Shown piece by piece: positions 14,759-22,806 of a DNA stretch of 43,209 bases. The translations under genes were made by a program, and so were the position numbers. Origin of the DNA: a bacterium (GTDB lineage: Bacteria; Acidobacteriota; Thermoanaerobaculia; Multivoradales; J023). How positions within the stretch are numbered: position 1 is the stretch's first letter; the number at the start of each line of letters is the position of its first letter. The stretch covers positions 1-43,209 of the forward strand of contig JAAELT010000312.1 of the NCBI GenBank assembly GCA_024226315.1. The letters are read 5' to 3'. The notes beneath the pieces were generated by a model that had not been told where the DNA came from, searched no databases, and saw nothing but the letters and a program-made list of their open reading frames with translations.

Positions 14759-16618
14759 CTACCGGATCGCCAGGCGGTGCCAGAAGAGCCCCGCCTCGGG
14801 ACCGTCACCGCCGAAGAGAATAGGGGGATCGACGTGGATCTCGACATAGGCCATTCGAGACCGGCGGACCGATAGTGGCAAAGGGACAACGATCTCGAAA
14901 GTTCCCCGTGGTATCTCGTACGTATCGACCGTCTCGTCATTGATCGCGACCTTCAATCGCACCCGCGGGCGCTCTCCACTCCTGTCGCCCTGAAGGCGGA
15001 TCTCCTTGAATCCAGGCCGCACCGGCAGAGCGAAGTCCGCCTGCGGCTTGCTCCACCTCCCATCCTCGTCTTTCCGGATCCAGCCACGCAGCAGTTGCAG
15101 AGACGGCCGCGCCGGCTCGATCGTGGTCGACAGGTCGGCGGGCGCGAGACCGGCAAAGAGCCCAACCACTCGATCGTCGTAGTAGTGGAGGCGGTCGGGG
15201 ATGTTCTTCTTCTCGAGCTCCTTCTGGGGAGTATCGATCTGAAGGTAGCCAAGCGCCGCCAGCCGCTCTCGGGTCTCCAGGTCGAGCTCGGTGACCTGGC
15301 GCTCTTCTCCTCTCTGCGACAGCTCGTTGTGGAGCGTGATCAATCGTCGCAGGAGAATCGAGCGACGGCGTTGCTCTCCCACCAGATTTCGTTCTTCCCG
15401 CGGGTCGCTGGCCAGCTCATAGAGCATCGTCGACGGCGTGCCCTGGCGATGGATGAGTTTGTACGGAGGCGAGATCAGCCCCAGAGCCGCGTTGTGGCCC
15501 AGATCCAGTGTCAGGAGATACTCGCCTCGATCTTCGAGATCGGCGTTCAGAAGCTCCTGCCATCTGGAACGGCCATCGATATCCGCGGGAACCTCGAGAC
15601 CGAGCGCTTCGAGAAACGTCGGCAGAGCATCGACCTGGTGGAAGGATGCCGTGGAACGGTAGGACGGCAGTGCCCTCGTGCTCCAGAGAATGAACGGTAC
15701 CTTGACGACTTCCTCGTGGAGACCCCGGCCATGTCCCAGTGAGCGATGCTCACCGAATGCCTCGCCGTGGTCGGCAGTAATGACCACCAGGGTGTTGTCC
15801 AGGGCGTTGGCCTCCTCCAGCGCCGCGAACAGCCGATCCAGCTCGCGATCCAGCTCGTGGATGGCACCGTCATAGAGGTCTCGCAGACGCTGCAGATTCT
15901 CTTCGGTCTTCGGCACCTTGCCTTGCGCGAGATCTTCGAGCCGAATCGGCTCCGCCGCCGGATCCACCGGTCCCCCCCACGGCTGCTCGGGCGTATAGGG
16001 GTCGTGCGGATCGAGATAGTGCACGTAAAGGTAATAACGTGTCTCGAGGCGGTCCAGAAAGCGCAGCGCGCGATCGGTGACCTGAGCGGCGCTCGGCTTG
16101 TCGTACTTCGATCCATTATGGCTGTGAAAACTGAGGTATCCCCGCGAGAAACCAAAACGCTCGGCCACGGTTGCGTTGGAGACATAGGCAGCTGTAAAGA
16201 ATCCCGACTCCCGGAGTATTTCGGGTAGGAACGGGGCCTTTTCCGGGAGGTTGTCCGCCCGGGTCAGAGCCCGATGACGCTGGGGATAGAGGCCGGTCAG
16301 CAGCGTCGCGACCGAGGTTCGGGTCCAAGAAGATGCCGAATAGCCTTGCAGCTGGATGCCTTCCGAAGCCAGCCGATCGATGAAGGGCGTCGTCTCCCGA
16401 GGGTATCCGTAGGCCGATAGATGATCGCTCCTGAGAGTGTCGATCATGACGACTACGAGATTGTCGAAGGGCGGTAGCTCAGGCTCTGGCCGATCCCAGC
16501 AACCGCAGCCCGAGAGCCACGCCGCCACCAAGGCCGACACCAGAACGGGGATGCGATGAGCGGCGGGGATGCCGGGTAGCGGGAACGCGACTGATCTCCG
16601 TGTCCGGAGCTTTGACAT
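14759..16618 (-). CDS. Sulfatase-like lipoprotein with extra C-terminal domain (B)
   Basis: A 619-residue protein from ATG 16618: lipobox AAWLSGC (C38), VVVMIDTLRSDH (D60), and SWTRTSVATLLTG in place of CxPSRxxLLTG, giving Thr99 as the presumed nucleophile. TADHGEAFGEH supplies further metal ligands. The catalytic part ends in LAALGYLQ near residue 470. About 150 further residues follow, rich in beta-type sequence (FKEIRLQGDRSGERPRVRLK), perhaps a carbohydrate-binding or sandwich domain. The upstream extension to 16678 is rejected because ATG 16618 places the signal peptide at the expected distance. It is first in a two-gene minus-strand operon with lipoprotein A, divergent from the GT2-methyltransferase gene. 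Confidence 0.87.
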   Translation of the reverse strand: MSKLRTRRSVAFPLPGIPAAHRIPVLVSALVAAWLSGCGCWDRPEPELPPFDNLVVVMIDTLRSDHLSAYGYPRETTPFIDRLASEGIQLQGYSASSWTRTSVATLLTGLYPQRHRALTRADNLPEKAPFLPEILRESGFFTAAYVSNATVAERFGFSRGYLSFHSHNGSKYDKPSAAQVTDRALRFLDRLETRYYLYVHYLDPHDPYTPEQPWGGPVDPAAEPIRLEDLAQGKVPKTEENLQRLRDLYDGAIHELDRELDRLFAALEEANALDNTLVVITADHGEAFGEHRSLGHGRGLHEEVVKVPFILWSTRALPSYRSTASFHQVDALPTFLEALGLEVPADIDGRSRWQELLNADLEDRGEYLLTLDLGHNAALGLISPPYKLIHRQGTPSTMLYELASDPREERNLVGEQRRRSILLRRLITLHNELSQRGEERQVTELDLETRERLAALGYLQIDTPQKELEKKNIPDRLHYYDDRVVGLFAGLAPADLSTTIEPARPSLQLLRGWIRKDEDGRWSKPQADFALPVRPGFKEIRLQGDRSGERPRVRLKVAINDETVDTYEIPRGTFEIVVPLPLSVRRSRMAYVEIHVDPPILFGGDGPEAGLFWHRLAIR

Positions 16619-16699
16619 CTGGATTCTTGGAGGTTCCTCGGGCGGCGCCGACTGTCGTGAGCACCGGCGCCGAACCACGTCTCTCGCGGTCTAGGTTAC

Positions 16700-16707
16700 T
16701 GTATATT
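16700..16707. promoter_or_regulatory. A/T-rich candidate -10 region in a divergent gap
   Basis: The only A/T-rich stretch between the divergent genes starting at 16618 (minus) and 16770 (plus). Plus-strand TATATT is at 16702-16707 and minus-strand TATACA at 16705-16700. No good -35 hexamer is present for either direction. It is a positional guess only. Confidence 0.3.
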
Positions 16708-16769
16708 CGCCCCCGACAGCGTCCGAGATGCTCTCGGGCCGGGACTCGTGACCTTCCCCAGCCATCCCA

Positions 16770-18284
16770 ATGTGCAGGACCCTGGTTCTGATCGTCGCCT
16801 ATGACGCCGAGCGTCATATCGAGTCGTTGCTCGAGCGGGTGCCGGAGGAGTGTTTCGACGCCGAGCGCTACCATCTGCTCTGTATCGACGATTCCTCGTC
16901 CGACCGCTCGGCCGAGCTCGCCACCAGGTGGCTGCGGGAGCATCGGGTGGACAATGCTACCGTCCTGCGCAACCCGGTCAATCAGGGCTACGGCGGCAAT
17001 CAGAAGCTCGGTTACCGCTACGCAGTCGACGCCGGTTTCGATCTCGTCATCCTGCTCCACGGCGACAGCCAGTACGCACCCGAAATCCTACCGCGCTTCG
17101 TGGAGATCTTCGAACGAACCGGCGCCGGCGTGATCCTGGGCTCACGGATGCGCGACGTGTCCCAGGCGACAGCCGGCGGCATGCCGTTCTACAAGATCCT
17201 CGGCAACCGCGTGCTCACCGGCCTGCAGAACCTGATCACCGGCCGCGACTTGAGTGAGTACCACACCGGCTACCGGGCCTACTCGCGTGACTTCCTCACC
17301 TCGGTGCCGTTCGAGATCCTGACCAACGATTTTCACTTCGACAGCGAGATCCTGCTGCAGGCGTTCACCGCTCGCGAACGGATCGAGGAATTCGGCATTC
17401 CGACCTACTACGGCGACGAGATCTGTCACGTCAACGGGCTGCGGTACGCCTGGAGCGTGATGGCCTCGACGATCACCTACCGCATGCATCATCTGGGTAT
17501 GCTGTGCTCCCTCAAATACCGCAACCTCGGATCCGCCCGCTACCACGACAAGAGCTGGATGCCCTACTCCTCTCATTCCCGCACCCTCGCCGTCGTCCGC
17601 CGGGCGCAACCGTACACGCTGCTCGACCTGGGCTGCGGCCCGGGTCACGTGGCACGCCTGTGCGAGGAGATGGGCGCACGCGTCACCGGCATCGACCGCG
17701 AGCAGCCGCTGCCCGAAACGGTCTCGCATTTCCTCGCCTGGGACCTCGAACAGACGCCGCTTCCGCTCGACGCCTTCGCTTTCGACCTTGTACTGATCCT
17801 CGACCTGGTGGAGCACCTGGAGAATCCGGAGGAGTTCCTGCTCAGCCTGCGCAACGCCAGCGAGCAATCGACCGGCGGCGAGGCCGGGCCGCGGATGGTG
17901 ATCACCACACCCAACGTCGCTTTCGCGGCGGTGCGTCTGAATCTGCTGTTCGGCCGCTTCAACTACGCCGAGCGCGGCATTCTCGACATCACTCACAAGC
18001 GGCTCTTCACCCGCCGCTCGCTGGTCTCGATGCTCGAGGACTGCGGCTACCGCATCGAGCGGGTCGAGGGCATCGGCGTGCCGTTCGGCGCGGTGATGGG
18101 CGGCCGAATGGGAACCTTTCTGGGGTGGATCTCGGACTTCTTCGCGCGGCTGTGGCCCAGCCTGTGGGCGTTCCAATTCCTGGTCGTCTGCCGGCCGGTG
18201 CCCGGAGTCCGGCAGCTGCTCCAGGACAGCGAGCCCTTTCTCCGACACGAGGCCGACGAACCGGCCGCGGTGGAGGCTTCTTGA
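16770..18284 (+). CDS. GT2 glycosyltransferase fused to a SAM methyltransferase
   Basis: A 504-residue fusion. Residues 1-240 are a DPM/GtrB-like GT2 domain (LVLIVAYDAERHIESLL, CIDDSSSDRSAELA, LLHGDSQYAPEI, YHTGYRAYS). This type normally transfers a sugar from a nucleotide donor to polyprenyl phosphate. Residues from about 270 are a class I methyltransferase with LLDLGCGPGHVARLCEEMG, LVLILDLVEHLENP and a C-terminal FLVVCRPVPG strand. The combination suggests making a lipid-linked, methylated sugar for export. ATG 16770 is the first start in frame. The stop overlaps a TTG start of the next gene (TTGA at 18281-18284), so the two are coupled; the membrane protein may use the lipid-linked sugar made here. 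Confidence 0.87.
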   Translation: MCRTLVLIVAYDAERHIESLLERVPEECFDAERYHLLCIDDSSSDRSAELATRWLREHRVDNATVLRNPVNQGYGGNQKLGYRYAVDAGFDLVILLHGDSQYAPEILPRFVEIFERTGAGVILGSRMRDVSQATAGGMPFYKILGNRVLTGLQNLITGRDLSEYHTGYRAYSRDFLTSVPFEILTNDFHFDSEILLQAFTARERIEEFGIPTYYGDEICHVNGLRYAWSVMASTITYRMHHLGMLCSLKYRNLGSARYHDKSWMPYSSHSRTLAVVRRAQPYTLLDLGCGPGHVARLCEEMGARVTGIDREQPLPETVSHFLAWDLEQTPLPLDAFAFDLVLILDLVEHLENPEEFLLSLRNASEQSTGGEAGPRMVITTPNVAFAAVRLNLLFGRFNYAERGILDITHKRLFTRRSLVSMLEDCGYRIERVEGIGVPFGAVMGGRMGTFLGWISDFFARLWPSLWAFQFLVVCRPVPGVRQLLQDSEPFLRHEADEPAAVEAS

Positions 18285-19939
18285 CCGACCTGCGCATCAG
18301 CCGGCGCCTGGTGCCGGTGCTGTCGCTCGCCGCAGGACTGATGCTGGTCTTTCATCGGCAGATCCTGACCGGCCTGCAACTGATGCAGACCGTGCCCTAC
18401 GACGTGCGACACCTCAACTACGTGCTCGAGCACGGCTATCGCTGGGCTACGGGCTGGGAGCTCCACGGCGCCCTGTGGAGCCCGCCGGTCTTCCACCCGG
18501 TGTCCAATACCGCGGCCTACTCAGAAACCCTGATCGGTCTGGTGCCGTTCTACGCTCCCTGGAGGCTCTCGGGGCTCGCGCCGGACACCTCGATGCAGCT
18601 CTTCAGCATGCTGTTGGCGGCGCTCAACTTCGTCGCCGCCCATTTGTTCCTACGCCGCTGTGTCGGCACCGGTGTCGTCGCCTCCTCGACCGGCGCGTTT
18701 CTCTTTTCTTTCGCCGGCATCCGAGCCGTCAAGCTCGGCCATTTGCACCTGATGCCGCAGTTCTTCACCCTTGGCGCGATCTACGCGCTGGTGCGCCTGT
18801 TCCGCACCGAGGGAGACGCCCGGGGCCGGAGCAAGTGGGTCTGGCTCTTCTGCGCCGCGGTCGTCGCTCAGCTCTACGCCGGCTTCTACCTCGCCTGGTT
18901 TCTCGGTTTCGGCCTGGCTCTGGCCGCGCTGTGGGCCCTCGCCCTGCCGTCGCTGCGCGCGCCCTTGCTGGCACGCCTGCGCGAGCAATGGCGACCGTGT
19001 GCGGCCGCGGCGGCGCTGTCGGCGCTGGCGGTGCTGCCGATGGCGGTCCCCCATCTGAAGGCCGCGAGGCTGTTGGGCATGAGGGAGTATCACACTGTCG
19101 ACAGCATGCTGCTGCGGCCCCAGGCCTGGGTCAACCATGGCCAACAGAGCTGGTTGTACGGCGACCTCCACAAACTCGATCTGATCCACGGAATGCCGCT
19201 CGAGTGGGAGCAACGCTTCGGTATGGGGCTGGTGGCTCCGATGCTGGCGCTCTATGGCCTCTGGCGTGGCCGGCGACGACCGCTCGTTCAGGTCCTGATC
19301 CTGGCAACGGCGACTCTGCTGCTGCTGGCGACCCGCTGGCCGGGCGGCTTTTCCCTGTGGCGCGCGGTCTACGAGCTGGTGCCTGGCGCGGCGGCGATCC
19401 GGGCAGTGGCCAGGATCGGCCTGATGGCGTTGATCCCGGCATCGCTGGGCCTGGCGATTGCCGTGGACGACCTGCGCCGGCGGTGGTCCTTGCCGCTGCT
19501 CGGGTTGATCGGGGTGCTGTGCTTCCTCGAACAGGGTCAGACCCGCGAGAGCTACTCCAAGCAACAGATTCGCGACGAGGTCGCGGCGCTCGCGAGACGC
19601 ATCCCCGACGACTGCGGGGCTTTCTACTATTCACCCGTGAGGCGAGAGAAGGTACATGTATCGCGTCGCCACCTGGACGCCATGTGGGCCAGCCTGACGA
19701 CCGAGGTCCCGACGGTCAACGGCTACTCCAGTAACCTGCCCCCTGGCTGGGGGCCACTGCTGCAGAGCGTCGCCCACACCCCCGAGCGCCAAGCCGCGGT
19801 CCGCGAGCATCTCGAACGCTGGTCCAGGTCGCGCGGCATCGAGCGGCTCTGCTGGATCAAAACCGACCCTGAGCGACCGGGGACTCACGAGTTGGAACGG
19901 CTTCGTTCTGGTCCCGAGACACCGGCTCCGGCGATGTGA
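18281..19939 (+). CDS. Polytopic membrane protein, GT-C/YfhO-like
   Basis: A 552-residue protein with about ten predicted membrane segments, the first at residues 10-27 (LVPVLSLAAGLMLVFHR), and a soluble C-terminal stretch of about 120 residues. It lacks a motif that names a family with confidence. Overall shape (a loop after helix 1 with PYDVRHLNY, many helices, a C-terminal periplasmic tail with VNGYSSNLPPGW) resembles GT-C-fold glycosyltransferases or YfhO-like proteins. It is coupled to the GT2-methyltransferase gene (TTGA overlap), which fits use of a polyprenyl-phosphate sugar on the outer face of the membrane. The longer in-frame opening from 17504 overlaps the methyltransferase and is a shadow. 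Confidence 0.75.
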   Translation: MTDLRISRRLVPVLSLAAGLMLVFHRQILTGLQLMQTVPYDVRHLNYVLEHGYRWATGWELHGALWSPPVFHPVSNTAAYSETLIGLVPFYAPWRLSGLAPDTSMQLFSMLLAALNFVAAHLFLRRCVGTGVVASSTGAFLFSFAGIRAVKLGHLHLMPQFFTLGAIYALVRLFRTEGDARGRSKWVWLFCAAVVAQLYAGFYLAWFLGFGLALAALWALALPSLRAPLLARLREQWRPCAAAAALSALAVLPMAVPHLKAARLLGMREYHTVDSMLLRPQAWVNHGQQSWLYGDLHKLDLIHGMPLEWEQRFGMGLVAPMLALYGLWRGRRRPLVQVLILATATLLLLATRWPGGFSLWRAVYELVPGAAAIRAVARIGLMALIPASLGLAIAVDDLRRRWSLPLLGLIGVLCFLEQGQTRESYSKQQIRDEVAALARRIPDDCGAFYYSPVRREKVHVSRRHLDAMWASLTTEVPTVNGYSSNLPPGWGPLLQSVAHTPERQAAVREHLERWSRSRGIERLCWIKTDPERPGTHELERLRSGPETPAPAM

Positions 19940-19941
19940 CC

Positions 19942-21402
19942 ATGGCGAGATTGCTTATCCGCTTCTCGTGCAAACCGCTGCCGGTGGCCGTGGTCGCGAT
20001 CCTGCTGGCGATCTGGTGGGTCGGGTGCCGAAACGAGCCACCGCGCCCGAATCTGATCCTGATCGTCGTCGACACCCTCCGCAGCGACCACCTGTCGGCG
20101 AGCGGCTACCCGCTCGAGACGTCCCCCCACCTCGAGCAGTTGAGCAGCCGGGGCACCTACTTCGAGCGCTTCTACTCTCACAGCGCCATCACCCGGCCGT
20201 CGGTCGCCACGCTGTTCACCTCGCGTTTCGTCTCCGGCCACGGCATCACCAATCAGGGACCCGCGGGCCTTTCGCGCGAGCTGCCCTTCTTGCCGGAGAT
20301 CCTCGATCGTGCCGGCTATGAGACGCGCGCCTTCGTCACGAACCCCCAGCTCCATCCGCTGCTCGGTTTCGACCGCGGCTTCGACCACTACGAGCCGCTG
20401 TTCTCCCAGGACGCGGATCCGGTGCGGCTCAAGCCCGCAGATCTGATCAAACTGCCGGCAAGCGAGGTCTTTGCAGCGGCCCGGGAGAGCCTGCAGAGGC
20501 GCCATCGGCGCCCCTTTTTCTACTACATCCACCTGCTCGACCCTCACGGCCCCTACCAGCCATCGGGTGAGGAGCGGGCGAAGTTCACCGACCCGGCCTA
20601 CGACGGCGTCATCACCGGCTCGATCGCCGACTTCGCTCGTCACGCCCACTTCCGCGCGCATCCGGAGGATCTCGACCACTTCCGTGCCCTCTACGACGCC
20701 GAGGTGAGCTCCACGGATCGCGCTCTCGGCGAGTTCGTCGACTGGCTCGACGGTGCCGGGCTCCTCGCCGACACCCATCTGCTGTTCACCGCCGACCACG
20801 GTGAAGAGTTCCTGGAGCACGGCGCGACCGGTCACTCGGTCAAACTCTATGAAGAGTCGATCCGTGTCCCGCTTCTGTGGATCGGCCCGGGCGTTCCGGC
20901 CGGCCGCCGGGTCGACGCTCTGGCCGGTCTCGTCGACGTCTTGCCGACACTGCTCGACGTGCTCGATCTGCCGGCTCCCGATACGCCCCTCCAGGGACGG
21001 AGCCTGCGCCCGACCTGGTCGGCAGAGCCGGCGCGCCGAGCCTGGCGGCCGGCACTGCTCCTCGAAGGCCCGGCGAAAGGCGGCAGGCGAGCCGAAGAGC
21101 CGCCGGTGGTGCGCGGCATCGTCACCCTGACGCACAAGGTCCTGGCGCGAGGCAGCGCCGCCGGCCGCCCGGGCTGGCAAACCCTGGAGATCTTCGACCT
21201 GCGGACCGATCCGGAGGAACAGAACGGCCGCACCGTGACGCCGGACCTGGGCGCCTTGTCACCTGACGACAAGGATCTGGTTCGGCTCTATGAGCTCGAG
21301 GTTCGCCGCGCCCTGAATCACGGCTCACCGGGCTCCGTGCCCGAGATCGAGCTGCCGGAGGAGGAGCTCGAGCGCCTGCGGAGCCTCGGCTACCTCGACT
21401 GA
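19942..21402 (+). CDS. Sulfatase-like lipoprotein with Thr at the nucleophile position (C)
   Basis: A 486-residue protein: lipobox IWWVGC (C29), ILIVVDTLRSDH (D44), SAITRPSVATLFTS with Thr84 at the catalytic position, FTADHGEEFLEHGATGHS, and C-terminal LERLRSLGYLD. ATG 19942 is used; a GTG at 19936 overlapping the previous stop (GTGA) would add two residues. It follows the membrane protein directly, so the operon 16770-21402 pairs lipid-linked sugar synthesis, a membrane transferase and this extracytoplasmic enzyme. That context favours modification of the exported glycan over nutrient sulfate scavenging. It converges on lipoprotein D with only 5 bases between the stop codons. Confidence 0.87.
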   Translation: MARLLIRFSCKPLPVAVVAILLAIWWVGCRNEPPRPNLILIVVDTLRSDHLSASGYPLETSPHLEQLSSRGTYFERFYSHSAITRPSVATLFTSRFVSGHGITNQGPAGLSRELPFLPEILDRAGYETRAFVTNPQLHPLLGFDRGFDHYEPLFSQDADPVRLKPADLIKLPASEVFAAARESLQRRHRRPFFYYIHLLDPHGPYQPSGEERAKFTDPAYDGVITGSIADFARHAHFRAHPEDLDHFRALYDAEVSSTDRALGEFVDWLDGAGLLADTHLLFTADHGEEFLEHGATGHSVKLYEESIRVPLLWIGPGVPAGRRVDALAGLVDVLPTLLDVLDLPAPDTPLQGRSLRPTWSAEPARRAWRPALLLEGPAKGGRRAEEPPVVRGIVTLTHKVLARGSAAGRPGWQTLEIFDLRTDPEEQNGRTVTPDLGALSPDDKDLVRLYELEVRRALNHGSPGSVPEIELPEEELERLRSLGYLD

Positions 21403-21407
21403 CCACC

Positions 21408-22802
21408 TCAAAGATAGCCCAGAGACCGCAGCTCGCTCTCCGTCTCGCGATCCTGCGATCTGATGCTTGGCTCGACTTTGAGCAGCCGCCGCTGGCGCGC
21501 CAGCCGGCGCAGGGCGCGCAGACGCTCCGATTCGGCGGCCAGGTTGCGGCTCTGCCGGGGATCGGAGCGCACGTCGTAGACCTGGTCGCCTCGCGGGCCG
21601 CCGACATACCAGAGACCGTTCTCGATCACCGCGATCGAGATGGCCCGGTGGCGCGGCGAATGCGACTTCTTGCGCTGACCGTCCGGCCACCAGAAGGCAT
21701 GCTCGAGGGCGAAGAGCGGCCGGGGCCCGGGCGAATCGCCGCCTTCGAGAGCCGGCGCCAGGGACACGCCGTCGAGCTCGGCCGGCGACGCGACGCCGGC
21801 AAGGTCGAGGATCGTCGGCATCAGGTCCACCAGCGAGACTGGCATCCGCAGGTCGCGCGCCTCGACGCCTGGGCCACGGATCAGCGCCGGGATGCGGATC
21901 TGGTCCTCGTGCAGGCGGCCGGCGTGGTGCGTGCGCCCGCGCTCGGGATCGAGCCCCTCGCCGTGATCGGAGATCAAGATCACGAATGTCCGATCTTCGT
22001 GCCCCGACTCGGCGAGGGCCGCCAGCAGCTGACCGAACGCGGCGTCGAGCAGGTCGACCTCGATCCGGTAGAGGTCTCGCATCGTCCGCCAGTCGGCCGG
22101 TTCGCAGGCGCTCCTGCCCTGCAGGCAGTCCTGGAAACGCCCGACGTTGCCGAGCTCGGCATCCGCCGGCAGCCGTTCGACCACCCTGGGCCTGGCCTTG
22201 TAGTAGTCGTGCACCTGGAAGGTATGGAGGAAGAGAAAGAACGGACGGCTCCGCGCAGGGCGCCGGCGCAGGAAGTCGATCGCCTTGCCGAACACACCTC
22301 TACTCGCCCGTTCGTTCTTTTCGTAGAGCTCGAAGCCCGCGCCGAGCCCGAACCTCTCCGACAGGTAACCGCCCTCGGTCCACCCCACGGTCTCGTAGCC
22401 GGCTCCGCTCAAGGCGGCTGCCAGTGTCGGCACGCCAGCGGCCAGTCGGTGGCGGGGGTCGGTGGTGCCGTGACGATCGGGGTACAGGCCGGTGAGGAGC
22501 GAAGCGTGGGCGGGCAAAGTCCACGAAGCAGTCGAGTGGGCATCGAGCAGCCGCACGGACTCACCGGCGAAGCGGTCGAGGGCCGGCCGCTCGCCGGCGC
22601 CGCGCTCGAAGGCCTCGAGGGCCGAGCGGTTGAGAGTATCGACGGAGACCAGAACGAAGCTCCGACCCTCGGTCCCGCGGTGCTCGCTCGGCGCACAGCC
22701 GGCAAAGAGCACGGCCAGCGACAAGGCCGCGAGGCCGGCAAGCCGGCCGAGCACCGCCGGGCGTGGCGCGACCGGTGCGGGTCCGCCGATCAGGGCATCC
22801 AC
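21408..22802 (-). CDS. Sulfatase-like lipoprotein with Thr at the nucleophile position (D)
   Basis: A 464-residue protein from GTG 22802: lipobox VLFAGC (C36), VLVSVDTLNRS (D55), SWTLPAHASLLTGLYPDRHG with Thr95 at the nucleophile position, LISDHGEGLDPERGRTHHAG, and C-terminal ELRSLGYL. In the N-terminal metal motif the usual D-T-L-R-x-D is D-T-L-N-R-S, a departure from the other three. GTG 22802 is preferred because GGAGG lies 11 bases upstream and it gives a normal lipoprotein signal; the reading frame is open to 23006, but that overlaps the preceding gene. It is the last gene of the minus-strand operon 27518-21408. Confidence 0.85.
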   Translation of the reverse strand: MDALIGGPAPVAPRPAVLGRLAGLAALSLAVLFAGCAPSEHRGTEGRSFVLVSVDTLNRSALEAFERGAGERPALDRFAGESVRLLDAHSTASWTLPAHASLLTGLYPDRHGTTDPRHRLAAGVPTLAAALSGAGYETVGWTEGGYLSERFGLGAGFELYEKNERASRGVFGKAIDFLRRRPARSRPFFLFLHTFQVHDYYKARPRVVERLPADAELGNVGRFQDCLQGRSACEPADWRTMRDLYRIEVDLLDAAFGQLLAALAESGHEDRTFVILISDHGEGLDPERGRTHHAGRLHEDQIRIPALIRGPGVEARDLRMPVSLVDLMPTILDLAGVASPAELDGVSLAPALEGGDSPGPRPLFALEHAFWWPDGQRKKSHSPRHRAISIAVIENGLWYVGGPRGDQVYDVRSDPRQSRNLAAESERLRALRRLARQRRLLKVEPSIRSQDRETESELRSLGYL

Positions 22803-22806
22803 GTCG

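Noticed and set aside
13262..22802. Annotation of the four lipoproteins as arylsulfatases
   Set aside because: The formylglycine Cys/Ser is replaced by Thr in all four, so only superfamily membership is claimed.
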